A DNA stretch of 51,932 nucleotides. Origin: an uncultured Clostridia bacterium (GTDB taxonomy: Bacteria > Bacillota > Clostridia > TANB77 > CAG-508). Below the pieces are notes generated by a model. That model was not told where the DNA came from. It saw only the letters and a program-made list of their open reading frames with translations, and searched no databases. Both the position numbers and the translations under genes were made by a program. Where the stretch lies: NCBI GenBank assembly GCA_947627105.1, contig CANQUT010000006.1, positions 1-51,932 on the forward strand, read 5' to 3'. This document shows positions 18,471-27,522 of this stretch, one piece after another (the stretch's first letter is position 1; the number at the start of each line of letters is the position of its first letter).

Positions 18471-19463
18471 ATGAAAGATATATATGCTTTAGGAATTGAA
18501 TCAAGTTGTGATGAAACATCTAGCGCTATAGTAAAAAATGGCAGAGAAGTTCTTTCTAATGTTATACATTCTCAAATTGATATTCATGAACAATTTGGAG
18601 GAGTAGTACCAGAAATTGCATCTAGAAACCATGTAGATGCAATTTCAAAAGTTGTGCAAGAATCAATAAAAAAAGCAGGAACAACTATGGAGCAAATAGA
18701 TATAATTAGCTGTACTTATGGACCAGGCTTAGTTGGTGCTCTTTTGGTAGGCGTATCTTATGCAAAAGGCTTAAGCTATGCTTTAAACAAGCCATTAGTT
18801 CCCACAAATCATATACATGGGCATATTGCAGCAAACTATATTTCACATAAAGAATTAGAGCCTCCATTTTTATGTTTAGTTATTTCTGGTGGTCATACTC
18901 ACTTAGTACATATAAAAACATATACAGAGTTTGAAATTTTAGGCAAAACTAGAGATGATGCAGTAGGAGAAGCATTTGATAAAGTAGCAAGAGTAATAGG
19001 TCTTGGCTACCCAGGAGGTCCAAAGGTAGATAAACTTGCTAAAGAGGGTAGTCCAAATATAGAACTCCCTAAAACAAAATTTGACAATTTAGACTTTAGC
19101 TTTAGTGGAATAAAAACAGCAGTAATTAATTTGCACCATAAGAATCCTGAAATAAATAAAGCAGATTTATGTAGTAGTTTTGAAAAAGTAGTTACAGAAG
19201 AACTAATAGATAATACTTTAAAAGCTGCTAAAATTTTAAATATAAATAAAATTGCATTAGCTGGTGGAGTTTCAAGTAATTCATATATAAGAAATGAATT
19301 TTTAAAATTACAAGATGAAGGTTATAAAATTTATTATCCAGAACCAGTGCTATGCACAGATAATGCTGCTATGATAGCTTCAAGTGGCTATTATGAATAC
19401 TTACAAGGAAAAACTGCAGATTTAAGTTTAAATGCAGTGCCAAACTTAAAAATTAATGATTAA
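18471..19463 (+). CDS. tsaD: tRNA N6-adenosine threonylcarbamoyltransferase TsaD
   Basis: The protein has 330 residues with the ASKHA fold. Family motifs are [13 protein letters not shown] near the N-terminus, the metal-binding [34 protein letters not shown] and ALAGGVSSN. TsaD completes t6A37 on ANN-decoding tRNAs with TsaB and TsaE, which are not in this window. It is preceded by a short gap to the site-2 protease and followed by a family B hairpin element. Confidence 0.96.
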   Translation: MKDIYALGIESSCDETSSAIVKNGREVLSNVIHSQIDIHEQFGGVVPEIASRNHVDAISKVVQESIKKAGTTMEQIDIISCTYGPGLVGALLVGVSYAKGLSYALNKPLVPTNHIHGHIAANYISHKELEPPFLCLVISGGHTHLVHIKTYTEFEILGKTRDDAVGEAFDKVARVIGLGYPGGPKVDKLAKEGSPNIELPKTKFDNLDFSFSGIKTAVINLHHKNPEINKADLCSSFEKVVTEELIDNTLKAAKILNINKIALAGGVSSNSYIRNEFLKLQDEGYKIYYPEPVLCTDNAAMIASSGYYEYLQGKTADLSLNAVPNLKIND

Positions 19464-19495
19464 TAACTAATTAGTTACTTTCATAGCTAATTAAA

Positions 19496-19592
19496 TTTTA
19501 GAGTAGCCACAGCGGTTTAATATATGTTTTTTCGTGCTTTAGCCCTAGAAAAAACATATATTAAACGCAAGCGACGTGGCGAATAATTTTAA
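19496..19592 (+). repeat. Family B hairpin element, copy 1
   Basis: The flanks TTTTAGAGTAGCCAC and GTGGCGAATAATTTT enclose a perfect 19-bp stem (19515-19533 with 19548-19566) and a 14-nt loop GTGCTTTAGCCCTA. Other copies lie at 21819-21915 (inverted) and 36637-36735. Outer stem sequences differ between copies while pairing is kept. Confidence 0.85.
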
Positions 19593-19627
19593 GGTTGTGA
19601 ATTGTAACACTAAAGTAGGTGAAAAAC

Positions 19628-20329
19628 TTGGCAATATATGTAATTGCAGATTTACATCTTTCATTTGCACAGCCAAAACCAATGAATATTTTTGGTGAAA
19701 ACTGGACAAACCATGAAGAAAAAATAAAAACAAATTGGAAAAATACCGTAAAACCTGATGATACCGTTATATTACCAGGTGATTTTTCATGGGCTACTTA
19801 TTTAGAAGATACATATAAAGACTTTGAATATTTAAATGATTTGCCTGGCAAAAAGATACTACTAAAAGGAAACCACGATTATTGGTGGACAACAGTTACA
19901 AATATGAAAAAATATTTACAAGAAAAACACTTTGAGGACATAGACTTTTTATACAATAATAGCTATCTAATAGAAAACAAAATAATAGTAGGAACAAGAG
20001 GGTGGAACTTATTAGAAAATAATGACAAAAAAATGTTAAATCGAGAAAAAATAAGGCTAGAGCTTTCTATTGAAGATGGTATAAAAAAATATGGAAAAGA
20101 TAAAGAAATAATAGTTTTTATGCATTATCCTCCAATTACTTTGTCTTGTTTATCTCAAAAAATAAATATGGACTTCATTGAAACTATGGAAAAATATAAA
20201 ATAAATAAATGTTATTATGGGCATTTGCATGGAACATCACATAAAGATGCTGTAGAAGGAAATATACATGGCATAGATTTAAAACTAATTAGTGCAGATT
20301 ACTTAGATTTTAATTTACTTAAAATCTAG
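19628..20329 (+). CDS. Metallophosphoesterase (calcineurin-like)
   Basis: The product has 233 residues if started at TTG 19628, which reads MAIYVIADLHLSF, the typical family start, six bases after AGGTG. An in-frame GTG at 19619 lacks a ribosome binding site. Metal-binding motifs are DLH, GDFSWA, GNHDYWW, MHYPP and the terminal GHLHG. The cellular substrate is unknown. Confidence 0.88.
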   Translation: MAIYVIADLHLSFAQPKPMNIFGENWTNHEEKIKTNWKNTVKPDDTVILPGDFSWATYLEDTYKDFEYLNDLPGKKILLKGNHDYWWTTVTNMKKYLQEKHFEDIDFLYNNSYLIENKIIVGTRGWNLLENNDKKMLNREKIRLELSIEDGIKKYGKDKEIIVFMHYPPITLSCLSQKINMDFIETMEKYKINKCYYGHLHGTSHKDAVEGNIHGIDLKLISADYLDFNLLKI

Positions 20330-20351
20330 TTAATGGTTTTATATTAACCCG

Positions 20352-20371
20352 CTTAAATAGTACTATTTAAG
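20352..20371. repeat. Family A element, collapsed copy lacking the hairpin
   Basis: CTTAAATAGTACTATTTAAG is what remains when the two TAGTACTA ends of a family A element are joined. The flanks match the complete copy at 24885-25038: TTAATGGTTTTAT on the left and TTTAATGTAATTATAACT on the right. Confidence 0.8.
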
Positions 20372-20419
20372 CTTTAATGTAATTATAACTCACCATATAA
20401 TTTTAACAGTAATTAGGAC

Positions 20420-20447
20420 TTGCAATATGCAAAATTTGTGGTATAAT
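20420..20447 (+). promoter_or_regulatory. Sigma-A promoter of tig
   Basis: TTGCAA (20420-20425) and an extended -10 TGTGGTATAAT (TATAAT at 20442-20447) are spaced by 16 bases. Confidence 0.6.
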
Positions 20448-20487
20448 ATAAAAGCTAAATAATAGTAAATAGAAAGGATTTGAAAAA

Positions 20488-21774
20488 ATGAGCGTAAAAG
20501 TAGAAAACACAGAAAACAAAAATGAAGTAAAATTAAGCTTTGAAATAGAAGCAGAAAAATTTGATGAAGCTATGAAAAAAGTATATGCAAAAACAGCAAA
20601 ATACTTTACAATTCATGGATTTAGAAAAGGAAAAGCACCAATGAGTATGGTAGAAAAACAATATGGTAGCGAAATTTTTTATGAAGATACATTTAATGAA
20701 TTAGTACCAGATATTTATGATGCTGCTATTCAAGATAACAATATACAAGCAGTAAGCAGACCAAATATTGATATTACTCAAATTGGAAAAGGAAAAAACT
20801 TAATTTTCACAGCTGTAGTGCAAATTAAACCAGAAGTAAAATTAGGTAAATATAAAGGTATAGAAATTGAAAAAATAGAGTATAATGTATCTGACGATGA
20901 TGTAGAACACGAGTTAAATCACATGGCAGAGCATAATGCAAGACTAATTACAGTTGAAGATAGACCAGTAGAAAAAGGCGATATTGCTGTTATAGATTTT
21001 GAAGGTTATATTGAAGGAGTAGCCTTCGAAGGTGGAAAAGCAGAAAAACATGAGTTAGAAATTGGAAGTAATACATTTATTCCAGGATTTGAAGATCAAA
21101 TTATAGGAATGAACATAGAAGAAGAAAAAGATATTAATGTTACTTTCCCAAAAGAATATTTTTCAAAAGATTTAGCAGGAAAGCCAGCTGTATTTAAAGT
21201 AAAACTACATGAAATTAAGAAAAAAGAACTTCCAACTATAGATGACGAATTTGCAAAAGATGTTAGCGAATTTGATACATTAAAAGAATTAAAAAATAGC
21301 ATTAAAGAGAAAATTCAAAAACAAAATGAACAAAGAGCAAAAAGTGAAACAGAAAGTAATGCTATTGAAGCTGTTTGTAACAATGTAGAATTAGATATTC
21401 CATCTGGAATGATAGATACTGAAATAGATAATATGTTAAAAGACTTAGAACAAAGATTACAATATCAAGGATTAACACTTGAGCAATACTATAAATTATC
21501 TGGAAAAACAGAAACTGTAATAAGAGATGAAATGAAAGAACAAGCAGAAAAAACAGTAAAATCTAGATTAGTAATAGAAGCCATTATTAAAGCAGAAGAC
21601 ATTAAGCCAGATGAAAAAGAAGTTGAAGAAAAATTAAAAGAAATGGCTAAAGGTTATGGACAAAAAGAAGAAGATGCTTTAAAAAATACATATTTAAAAG
21701 AATACATAACAGAAAATATGAAAGTTGAAAGCGCTATTAAGTTTATTGTAGATAATGCTAAATTTAAAAAATAA
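20488..21774 (+). CDS. tig: Trigger factor chaperone / peptidyl-prolyl isomerase
   Basis: This 428-residue protein has the three trigger factor domains: the ribosome-binding N-domain with the GFRKGKAP signature near residue 45, a FKBP-like PPIase domain (about 150-235; KGDIAVIDFEGYIEGVAFEGG) and a C-terminal helical chaperone domain. It binds nascent chains at ribosomal protein uL23. It is followed by clpP and clpX, the common tig-clpP-clpX arrangement, here separated by hairpin elements. Confidence 0.96.
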   Translation: MSVKVENTENKNEVKLSFEIEAEKFDEAMKKVYAKTAKYFTIHGFRKGKAPMSMVEKQYGSEIFYEDTFNELVPDIYDAAIQDNNIQAVSRPNIDITQIGKGKNLIFTAVVQIKPEVKLGKYKGIEIEKIEYNVSDDDVEHELNHMAEHNARLITVEDRPVEKGDIAVIDFEGYIEGVAFEGGKAEKHELEIGSNTFIPGFEDQIIGMNIEEEKDINVTFPKEYFSKDLAGKPAVFKVKLHEIKKKELPTIDDEFAKDVSEFDTLKELKNSIKEKIQKQNEQRAKSETESNAIEAVCNNVELDIPSGMIDTEIDNMLKDLEQRLQYQGLTLEQYYKLSGKTETVIRDEMKEQAEKTVKSRLVIEAIIKAEDIKPDEKEVEEKLKEMAKGYGQKEEDALKNTYLKEYITENMKVESAIKFIVDNAKFKK

Positions 21775-21818
21775 TAATTTATCTTACAAGTGTTTTTTAA
21801 TTATTAAAATTTACAGCC

Positions 21819-21915
21819 TTAAAATTATCCGCCACGTCGCTTGCGTATGCTATATGTTTTTTCTCGTCTAAAGCACGAAAAAACATATGAGCATACCGCT
21901 GTGGCTACTCTAAAA
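21819..21915 (-). repeat. Family B hairpin element, copy 2 (inverted)
   Basis: In reverse orientation it reads TAGAGTAGCCAC to GTGGCGGATAATTTTAAG. The stem arms are 21845-21863 and 21877-21896. The outer arm GTATGC pairs with GCATAC, replacing GTTTAA/TTAAAC of copy 1. One base is bulged. It fills the tig-clpP gap. Confidence 0.85.
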
Positions 21916-22005
21916 TGTATAATTGGCTGTAAATAATAACTTTAAAATAATCACAATTTTAAATATTGTGAATAAAAATAAAATAGCAAATATGGAGGTA
22001 TATGA

Positions 22006-22611
22006 ATGAAAGAACAAAATAGTTTAGTTCCTTATGTTATTGAACAAACTGCAAAAGGAGAAAGATCTTATGATATTTTTTCAAGACTATTAAAAGATAG
22101 AATTATCTTTTTAGGTGAAGATGTTAACCCAACATCTGCTAGCTTAGTTATTGCACAATTACTATTTTTAGAGTCAGAAGACCCAGATAAAGAAATTCAT
22201 TTATATATTAATAGCCCAGGAGGTTCTATTACAGACGGAATGGGAATTGTAGACACAATGAACTACATAAAATGTCCAGTATCTACAATTTGCGTTGGAA
22301 TGGCAGCTAGTATGGGCGCTGTACTTTTAGCAGCAGGCGAAAAAGGAAAAAGATTTGCTACACCAAATGCAGAAATTTTAATTCATCAACCATTAATTGG
22401 TGGAAATGGTATTGCAGGTCAAACAACAGAAATTAAAATTCATGCAGATCATATGGTAAAAACAAGAGAAAAATTAAATAAGTTCTTAAGCGAAAGAACA
22501 GGTCAACCATTAGAAGTAATTAATCATGATACAGAAAGAGATAATTATATGACAGCAGAAGAAGCACTTAAGTATGGTTTGATTGATGGTATTATGGAAA
22601 AAAGAGCCTAA
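22006..22611 (+). CDS. clpP: ATP-dependent Clp protease proteolytic subunit
   Basis: This 201-residue serine peptidase has the catalytic Ser in GMAASMGA, His in LIHQPLIGG and Asp in [14 protein letters not shown]. The start [15 protein letters not shown] is typical of mature ClpP with little propeptide. The ribosome binding site is ATGGAGG (21991-21997). It assembles as a tetradecamer with ClpX, encoded next. Confidence 0.96.
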   Translation: MKEQNSLVPYVIEQTAKGERSYDIFSRLLKDRIIFLGEDVNPTSASLVIAQLLFLESEDPDKEIHLYINSPGGSITDGMGIVDTMNYIKCPVSTICVGMAASMGAVLLAAGEKGKRFATPNAEILIHQPLIGGNGIAGQTTEIKIHADHMVKTREKLNKFLSERTGQPLEVINHDTERDNYMTAEEALKYGLIDGIMEKRA

Positions 22612-22737
22612 ATTTGCAAAATAATTGCCCTTTGGCGTTGTCAAACTTCATTTGAAATCAAATTTGATAGTGCAAAAAGCACACCTCATTGATTTCAAAC
22701 TTGTTTTCCTAGCCAAATGACAATTCTTTTACAAATT
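22611..22737. repeat. Long imperfect hairpin between clpP and clpX
   Basis: Outer arms AATTTGCAAAATAATTG and CAATTCTTTTACAAATT are continued by TTTGGC/GCCAAA. Inner arms TTGAAATCAA and TTGATTTCAA surround GTGC-AAAAA-GCAC. Nearly the whole intergenic space folds into one structure. I see no second copy in the window. Confidence 0.7.
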
Positions 22738-22771
22738 AGAATATAAATAAGTAAATTAAGGAGTATAGTTA

Positions 22772-24088
22772 ATGGCAAATAGTAAGTTAAGGGGCGTAAA
22801 ATGCTCTTTTTGTGGAAAATCTCAAGAAGCAGTTAATAGAATAGTAGCAGGCCCAGGAGTATATATTTGTGATGAATGTATTAAAGTATGCAATAACATT
22901 TTAGAAGATGAACTTTATGAAGATACACAAATTACGTACACAACTAAAACAAAAGAAAAATTGCCTACTCCAGCAGAAATTAAACAAATATTAGACTCGT
23001 ATGTAATAGGTCAAGAAGAGGCTAAAAAGACTCTATCTGTTGCAGTTTATAATCACTATAAAAGAATTAATAATAAAAATGATGATGAAGATGATGTAGA
23101 AATACAAAAAAGTAATGTTTTGCTACTAGGACCAACAGGTTGTGGAAAAACATTGCTTGCACAAACTTTAGCTAGAATTTTACAAGTACCTTTTGCTATA
23201 GCAGATGCTACTACTTTAACAGAAGCAGGCTATGTAGGAGAAGATGTTGAAAACATTTTACTAAAACTAATTCAAGCAGCAGACTACGATGTAGAAAAAG
23301 CAGAAAAAGGAATTATATATATAGATGAAATAGATAAAATATCAAGAAAATCTGAAAATCCATCTATTACAAGAGATGTTAGTGGAGAAGGTGTACAGCA
23401 AGCACTACTTAAAATTATAGAAGGAACAGTAGCTTCTGTACCACCACAAGGTGGTAGAAAACATCCACACCAAGAATTTATACAAATTAACACAGAAAAT
23501 ATTTTGTTTATTTGTGGTGGAGCATTTGAAGGCCTAGAAAAAATTGTAAAAGATAGAATTGGTAAAAAATCAATAGGCTTTGGTGCTGAAATAGAAAGTA
23601 ATAAAGACATTAACAAATATAAAGTATTTGAAGAATTACTACCACAGGATTTATTAAAATTTGGTTTAATACCGGAGTTTGTTGGAAGACTTCCAATTAT
23701 AGCCACATTACAAGAATTAGATAGAAATGCTTTAATAGATATTGTAACAAAGCCAAAAAATGCTTTAGTAAAGCAATATCAAAAGTTATTTAAACTAGAT
23801 AATGTAGAACTAGAATTTGAACAAGAAGCTTTAGAAAAAATTGTAGATAAAGCAATAGAAAGAAAAACAGGAGCAAGAGGTTTACGTTCTATTATAGAAG
23901 ATATTATGAGAGACATTATGTTTGAAATACCTTCTAATCCAAAGATAGAAAAATGTATTATTACAAAAGCAACTGTCCAAAATGGAGAAGCACCTAATAT
24001 TATTATTAACAACAACAGAGAAGTGCCAGCTCAAAAAACAGTAAAAACAAAAAGGCAAACAACAACTAAAAAAAGCGAAACAGCTTAA
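22772..24088 (+). CDS. clpX: ATP-dependent Clp protease ATP-binding subunit ClpX
   Basis: The protein has 438 residues. It begins with a C4 zinc-binding domain (CSFCGKS and CDECIKVC), followed by the AAA+ module with Walker A GPTGCGKT, Walker [11 protein letters not shown], the pore loop GYVGED and sensor 2 GARGLRS. The C-terminal tail is Lys/Thr-rich and slightly extended. It unfolds substrates for ClpP. Confidence 0.97.
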   Translation: MANSKLRGVKCSFCGKSQEAVNRIVAGPGVYICDECIKVCNNILEDELYEDTQITYTTKTKEKLPTPAEIKQILDSYVIGQEEAKKTLSVAVYNHYKRINNKNDDEDDVEIQKSNVLLLGPTGCGKTLLAQTLARILQVPFAIADATTLTEAGYVGEDVENILLKLIQAADYDVEKAEKGIIYIDEIDKISRKSENPSITRDVSGEGVQQALLKIIEGTVASVPPQGGRKHPHQEFIQINTENILFICGGAFEGLEKIVKDRIGKKSIGFGAEIESNKDINKYKVFEELLPQDLLKFGLIPEFVGRLPIIATLQELDRNALIDIVTKPKNALVKQYQKLFKLDNVELEFEQEALEKIVDKAIERKTGARGLRSIIEDIMRDIMFEIPSNPKIEKCIITKATVQNGEAPNIIINNNREVPAQKTVKTKRQTTTKKSETA

Positions 24089-24127
24089 AGATATATAATC
24101 AAAAATAACTTAATAAATATATAAAAG

Positions 24128-24166
24128 CAAGAGGGTATCCTAAAAATAGGGACCCTCTTGTTTTGG
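24128..24166. terminator. Terminator after clpX
   Basis: CAAGAGGGT (24128-24136) pairs with ACCCTCTTG (24152-24160), with partly paired inner bases, followed by TTTTGG. It may also serve the convergent minus-strand gene. Confidence 0.8.
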
Positions 24167-24191
24167 TCAGAAATTAAATATCTTTTTATTA

Positions 24192-24710
24192 TTAATCCAA
24201 ATCAATACACCATAATTGATTTTCTTTAGAATGATGCTTTTTTAAATTCCACATTCCAAATAATATAAAGTATAAGGAAAAGCCTAATATTGGACTTACA
24301 AAGATAGAAATTACAATATAAACCCATATCGGGTGTACCAGATCTGCTTTTTCATATTTCGCATTTTCAAATTTGCATAATCCTTTAGATATAATAGTGT
24401 TATCTTCAATGCTAAAAGAACGATTTGAAATAGGAATTTTCGCTGTAAGCTTGGCTTTAATTGACTCTACTGTAACAACTAACTCATCTTCATTAAAATA
24501 GAAATCAGCTGTTAATGTTTCATCAGTTAAAGAATTTCTGTCAAGCGTTTTAGCTACTTTCAAAGCTTCTTCTTTTAATAGTTCATAATGTTCTTCTGTA
24601 GGAGGATTATGTCTTGCGATTTGTGCTGCAGGTCCAAACAACGCAGCAAAGAAATAGGAAATACCAAAAAGAACTGCAACAACTATTACGATAGTCCGAT
24701 AAACTTTCAT
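24192..24710 (-). CDS. Predicted two-helix membrane protein, atypical composition
   Basis: This 172-residue protein has membrane helices at about 6-28 and 128-152, with an outside or lumenal domain between them rich in Thr/Glu/Lys, and ends HHSKENQLWCIDLD. I recognise no family. ATG 24710 follows AAAGGAG by 9 bases. Codon 5 is CGG (24698-24696), one of only four in-frame CGG codons outside the putative frameshift sites. Its composition is somewhat richer in G+C than the neighbours. It stands alone and converges with clpX. Confidence 0.65.
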   Translation of the reverse strand: MKVYRTIVIVVAVLFGISYFFAALFGPAAQIARHNPPTEEHYELLKEEALKVAKTLDRNSLTDETLTADFYFNEDELVVTVESIKAKLTAKIPISNRSFSIEDNTIISKGLCKFENAKYEKADLVHPIWVYIVISIFVSPILGFSLYFILFGMWNLKKHHSKENQLWCIDLD

Positions 24711-24884
24711 TTAATTTTACTCCTTTCTCGAATTCGAGTTTGTTCAATTCTTATATAAGTAAGCCTACTCTGACCAAATAGGCATAATAAAGGATTTATA
24801 CAATAAAAATATTGCATATAAATAATAACACAAATTAACATAAAAGTAAAGTTATTTTTAGCATTACAAAAAAAGATAAACTAG

Positions 24885-25038
24885 TTAATGGTTTTATAGT
24901 TAATTGCTTAAATAGTACTATTTTTCTTGTTTTTCAAATGCCCGTTGCAGCATGTAAATTCAAAGGAGAACGTCAGAACGGGACCTTTCAAAACTGCGAA
25001 AAATAGTACTATTTAAGTTTTAATGTAATTATAACTAC
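24885..25038 (+). repeat. Family A palindromic element, copy 2 with conserved flanks
   Basis: The core 24907-25017 runs from CTTAAATAGTACTATTT to AAATAGTACTATTTAAG and contains the arms CCCGTTGCAG and CAGAACGGGACC with a variable loop. The flanks TTAATGGTTTTATAGTTAA and TTTAATGTAATTATAACT are shared with the collapsed copy at 20328-20390. Confidence 0.88.
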
Positions 25039-25169
25039 TATATAGTAAGTTATATGCCTAGTATTATTAAAATTTTATAGATTAAAATTAAATATTATGC
25101 TATACTTATTACATATAAAACTATTAGCCCGTAATTATACAAGCAATAATAAACTAGGAAGTGATAGTA

Positions 25170-25787
25170 ATGAAAGAGAAGCAACCTAAAAAGCAAATTG
25201 TAATGTTTGGTGGAAGTTTTAATCCGCCACTTAATTCACATTTTCTACTAGCACAGCAAATAATAAATGAATATAGTGAGATTGAAAAAATATTATTTAT
25301 GCCAGTTAATAGTAAATATCAAAAGGCAGATCTAATAAGTAATACGCATAGATATGAAATGCTTAAATTAGTGTGCGATAAAAATGAAAAATTTGAAGTA
25401 TCTAAACTAGAAATAGAAAGTAGTAGACCATTATATACTATTGAAACATTAACAAAGCTTCAAAAAGAGTATTTGGAATACGAAATAGCATTTATAATAG
25501 GAAGTGATAATTTAAGACAAATTGATACATGGAAAACTCCAGAAAAACTAGTTCAAAATTTTAAAATATATGTATTACAGCGAGCTGAAGATAGTGTAGA
25601 AGAAATTATACAAAACAATGAGTTTTTAAAAAATCACGAGAAAGCTTTTATTACAGTAAAAAACAAAATTAGAACTAATTTAAGCTCTACATTTGTACGA
25701 GAAAGCATTAAAAATGGTAAAAGTATTAAATACTTAGCACCAGAAGAAGTAATTTCTTATATAGAAAAAAATAAATTATACAAATAA
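25170..25787 (+). CDS. nadD: Nicotinate-nucleotide adenylyltransferase
   Basis: The product has 205 residues from ATG 25170, about 9 bases after AGGAAG; an in-frame GTG at 25161 is less well placed. Nucleotidyltransferase motifs are GGSFNPP at the start, FIIGSDNLRQIDTW and the SSTFVRESI phosphate-binding segment. The usual HxGH motif reads LNSH here, so the first His is Leu and the Gly is Ser. The enzyme makes deamido-NAD. nadE follows after 108 bases, giving the last two steps of NAD synthesis. Confidence 0.88.
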   Translation: MKEKQPKKQIVMFGGSFNPPLNSHFLLAQQIINEYSEIEKILFMPVNSKYQKADLISNTHRYEMLKLVCDKNEKFEVSKLEIESSRPLYTIETLTKLQKEYLEYEIAFIIGSDNLRQIDTWKTPEKLVQNFKIYVLQRAEDSVEEIIQNNEFLKNHEKAFITVKNKIRTNLSSTFVRESIKNGKSIKYLAPEEVISYIEKNKLYK

Positions 25788-25895
25788 TCTATAATAATAT
25801 GATAATTAATAATATAGTAATTTACTTTATTATTAAAAATTTTAATAATTAATATTAAAGTCTAAAAGCAATAATATAAAAAAGGAGAGCCTAAT

Positions 25896-26666
25896 ATGTT
25901 AGAAAAAAATAAATTACAAGAAGAAATGGAAAATGCAATTAAGTGGATAAGAAATTATGTTCAAAATTCAGGAGCAAAAGGAATTGTAATAGGAAATAGT
26001 GGAGGAAAAGATTCAGCTACAGTTCTTGCAATGGCAGTAAAAGCAATTGGAAAAGAAAATGTAATTTCTGTATTTATGCCTTGCCATTCGGTTAACAGTG
26101 ATTTAGAAGATGCAAAAATAGTATCAAGCACTTTTGATGTAAAATTACTAAATATAGATTTAACTAATGCTTATAACCAAATGACAGATGAAATAACCAG
26201 AAAATTAAATACAGAATTATCTAAAGAATCTACTATTAATATGAAGCCTAGATTAAGAATGGTTACTTTATATTCAATAGCGCAAACTTTAAATTATTTA
26301 GTAATTGGAACAGGAAATTTGTGTGAAGCAATGGTTGGCTATACTACAAAGTGGGGAGATAACAGTTCAGATTTTAATCCAATTGGAAATTTTACAGTAG
26401 ATGAAGTATTAGAAATTGGCAAAATGTTAGGCGTTCCAGAAAGAGTTTTAAAAAAAGCTCCAAATGATGGACTGGGTGGACAAACAGATGAAGAAAAAAT
26501 GGGAATAACTTATAAACAAATTTCGGAAGTAATAGAAACAGGAAGCACAGATAATGAAAATGCAAAAAATGAAATAATAAAAAGATTCAAATCATCTAAT
26601 CACAAAAGAAACTTAGTACCTATATATCAATTTGAAAGAAAAAATTATTTAAAAAATAAACAATAA
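25896..26666 (+). CDS. nadE: NAD(+) synthetase (ammonia-dependent type)
   Basis: This 256-residue N-type ATP pyrophosphatase has the P-loop GNSGGKDSATVLAMA. Further motifs are GTGNLCEAMVGYTTKWGD and the NPIGNFTVDEVLEIGK region. It has no glutaminase domain, so it uses ammonia. The ribosome binding site is AAAGGAG. It acts directly after NadD. Confidence 0.93.
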   Translation: MLEKNKLQEEMENAIKWIRNYVQNSGAKGIVIGNSGGKDSATVLAMAVKAIGKENVISVFMPCHSVNSDLEDAKIVSSTFDVKLLNIDLTNAYNQMTDEITRKLNTELSKESTINMKPRLRMVTLYSIAQTLNYLVIGTGNLCEAMVGYTTKWGDNSSDFNPIGNFTVDEVLEIGKMLGVPERVLKKAPNDGLGGQTDEEKMGITYKQISEVIETGSTDNENAKNEIIKRFKSSNHKRNLVPIYQFERKNYLKNKQ

Positions 26667-26700
26667 TTGTTGACATTTAATGGCCAATAAAAACAAAACA

Positions 26701-26732
26701 AAAAAATGTCAAAAATTTGTTTGACATTTTTT
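26701..26732 (+). terminator. Hairpin terminator of nadE overlapping the lexA -35 box
   Basis: AAAAAATGTCAAA (26701-26713) and TTTGACATTTTTT (26720-26732) form a perfect 13-bp stem with loop AATTTG and a T run. The right arm contains the lexA -35 box TTGACA. Confidence 0.75.
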
Positions 26733-26749
26733 TGTTTGTATGATATTAT
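26721..26749 (+). promoter_or_regulatory. Sigma-A promoter of lexA
   Basis: TTGACA (26721-26726) and TATTAT (26744-26749) are spaced by 17 bases. The spacer holds TTTGTTTGTAT, found reversed downstream of the recN promoter, a candidate half of a LexA operator. Confidence 0.65.
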
Positions 26750-26837
26750 ATTATAGGAATTAAAAATGGTTGTATTTTCCATAACAAAAAAAGTAACAAA
26801 AACCATTATAAAAATATAAAATAAGGGGGAATGTATT

Positions 26838-27500
26838 TTGGCTAGAAAAAAAGATCCAATGTCAATTAATAAAAGAGAAAAAGCAATTTTAAAATTCATT
26901 GAAAAACAAGTAGAAGAAAAAGGTTATGCACCATCTGTTAGAGAAATAGGAAAAGCAGTTGGCTTAAAATCAACAGCTACAGTTCATGGTTACTTAGCAA
27001 AACTTTCAGAAAAAGGCTATATTAAAAAGGAAGACCAAAAAGGTAGAACATTACGTTTATTAAAAGGCGGAAATGGTGAACCAATTAATAAAAAACAAGA
27101 AAACAAAAATTATTATACAGGCAAAGAAATGGTAGAAGTTCCTGTTATTGGCAAAATTACAGCAGGAGAACCAATTTTAGCAGTAGAAAACATTACAGAT
27201 ACTTTCCCAATTCCTATAGACTTCGTTGGAAATAGTGAAAGCTTTATGCTTACTGTTCGCGGAGAAAGTATGATAGAAGCAGGTATTTTAAATGGAGACT
27301 ATATTTTAGTTAAAAAACAAAATACAGCTAATAATGGGGAAATTGTTGTAGCATTAATTGGAGAAGAAGCAACAGTTAAAACATTTTATAAAGAAAAAGA
27401 CCACATAAGATTACAACCTCAAAATAGCACAATGGAACCTATTATTGTTCCAACTTGTGAAATACTTGGAAAAGTAGCAGGGGTATTTAGAAAGATATAA
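26838..27500 (+). CDS. lexA: LexA SOS repressor
   Basis: The product has 220 residues with a TTG start behind AAGGGGG. The N-terminal winged helix-turn-helix includes SVREIGKAVGLKSTATVHGYLAKL. The self-cleavage site is Ala109-Gly110 (KITAGEP), and the catalytic dyad is Ser144 (RGESM) and Lys181 (ATVKTF). It represses DNA repair genes until RecA filaments trigger autocleavage; recN in this window is a likely target. Confidence 0.95.
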   Translation: MARKKDPMSINKREKAILKFIEKQVEEKGYAPSVREIGKAVGLKSTATVHGYLAKLSEKGYIKKEDQKGRTLRLLKGGNGEPINKKQENKNYYTGKEMVEVPVIGKITAGEPILAVENITDTFPIPIDFVGNSESFMLTVRGESMIEAGILNGDYILVKKQNTANNGEIVVALIGEEATVKTFYKEKDHIRLQPQNSTMEPIIVPTCEILGKVAGVFRKI

Positions 27501-27522
27501 CTAAAAATAAGGGGGAATATAT

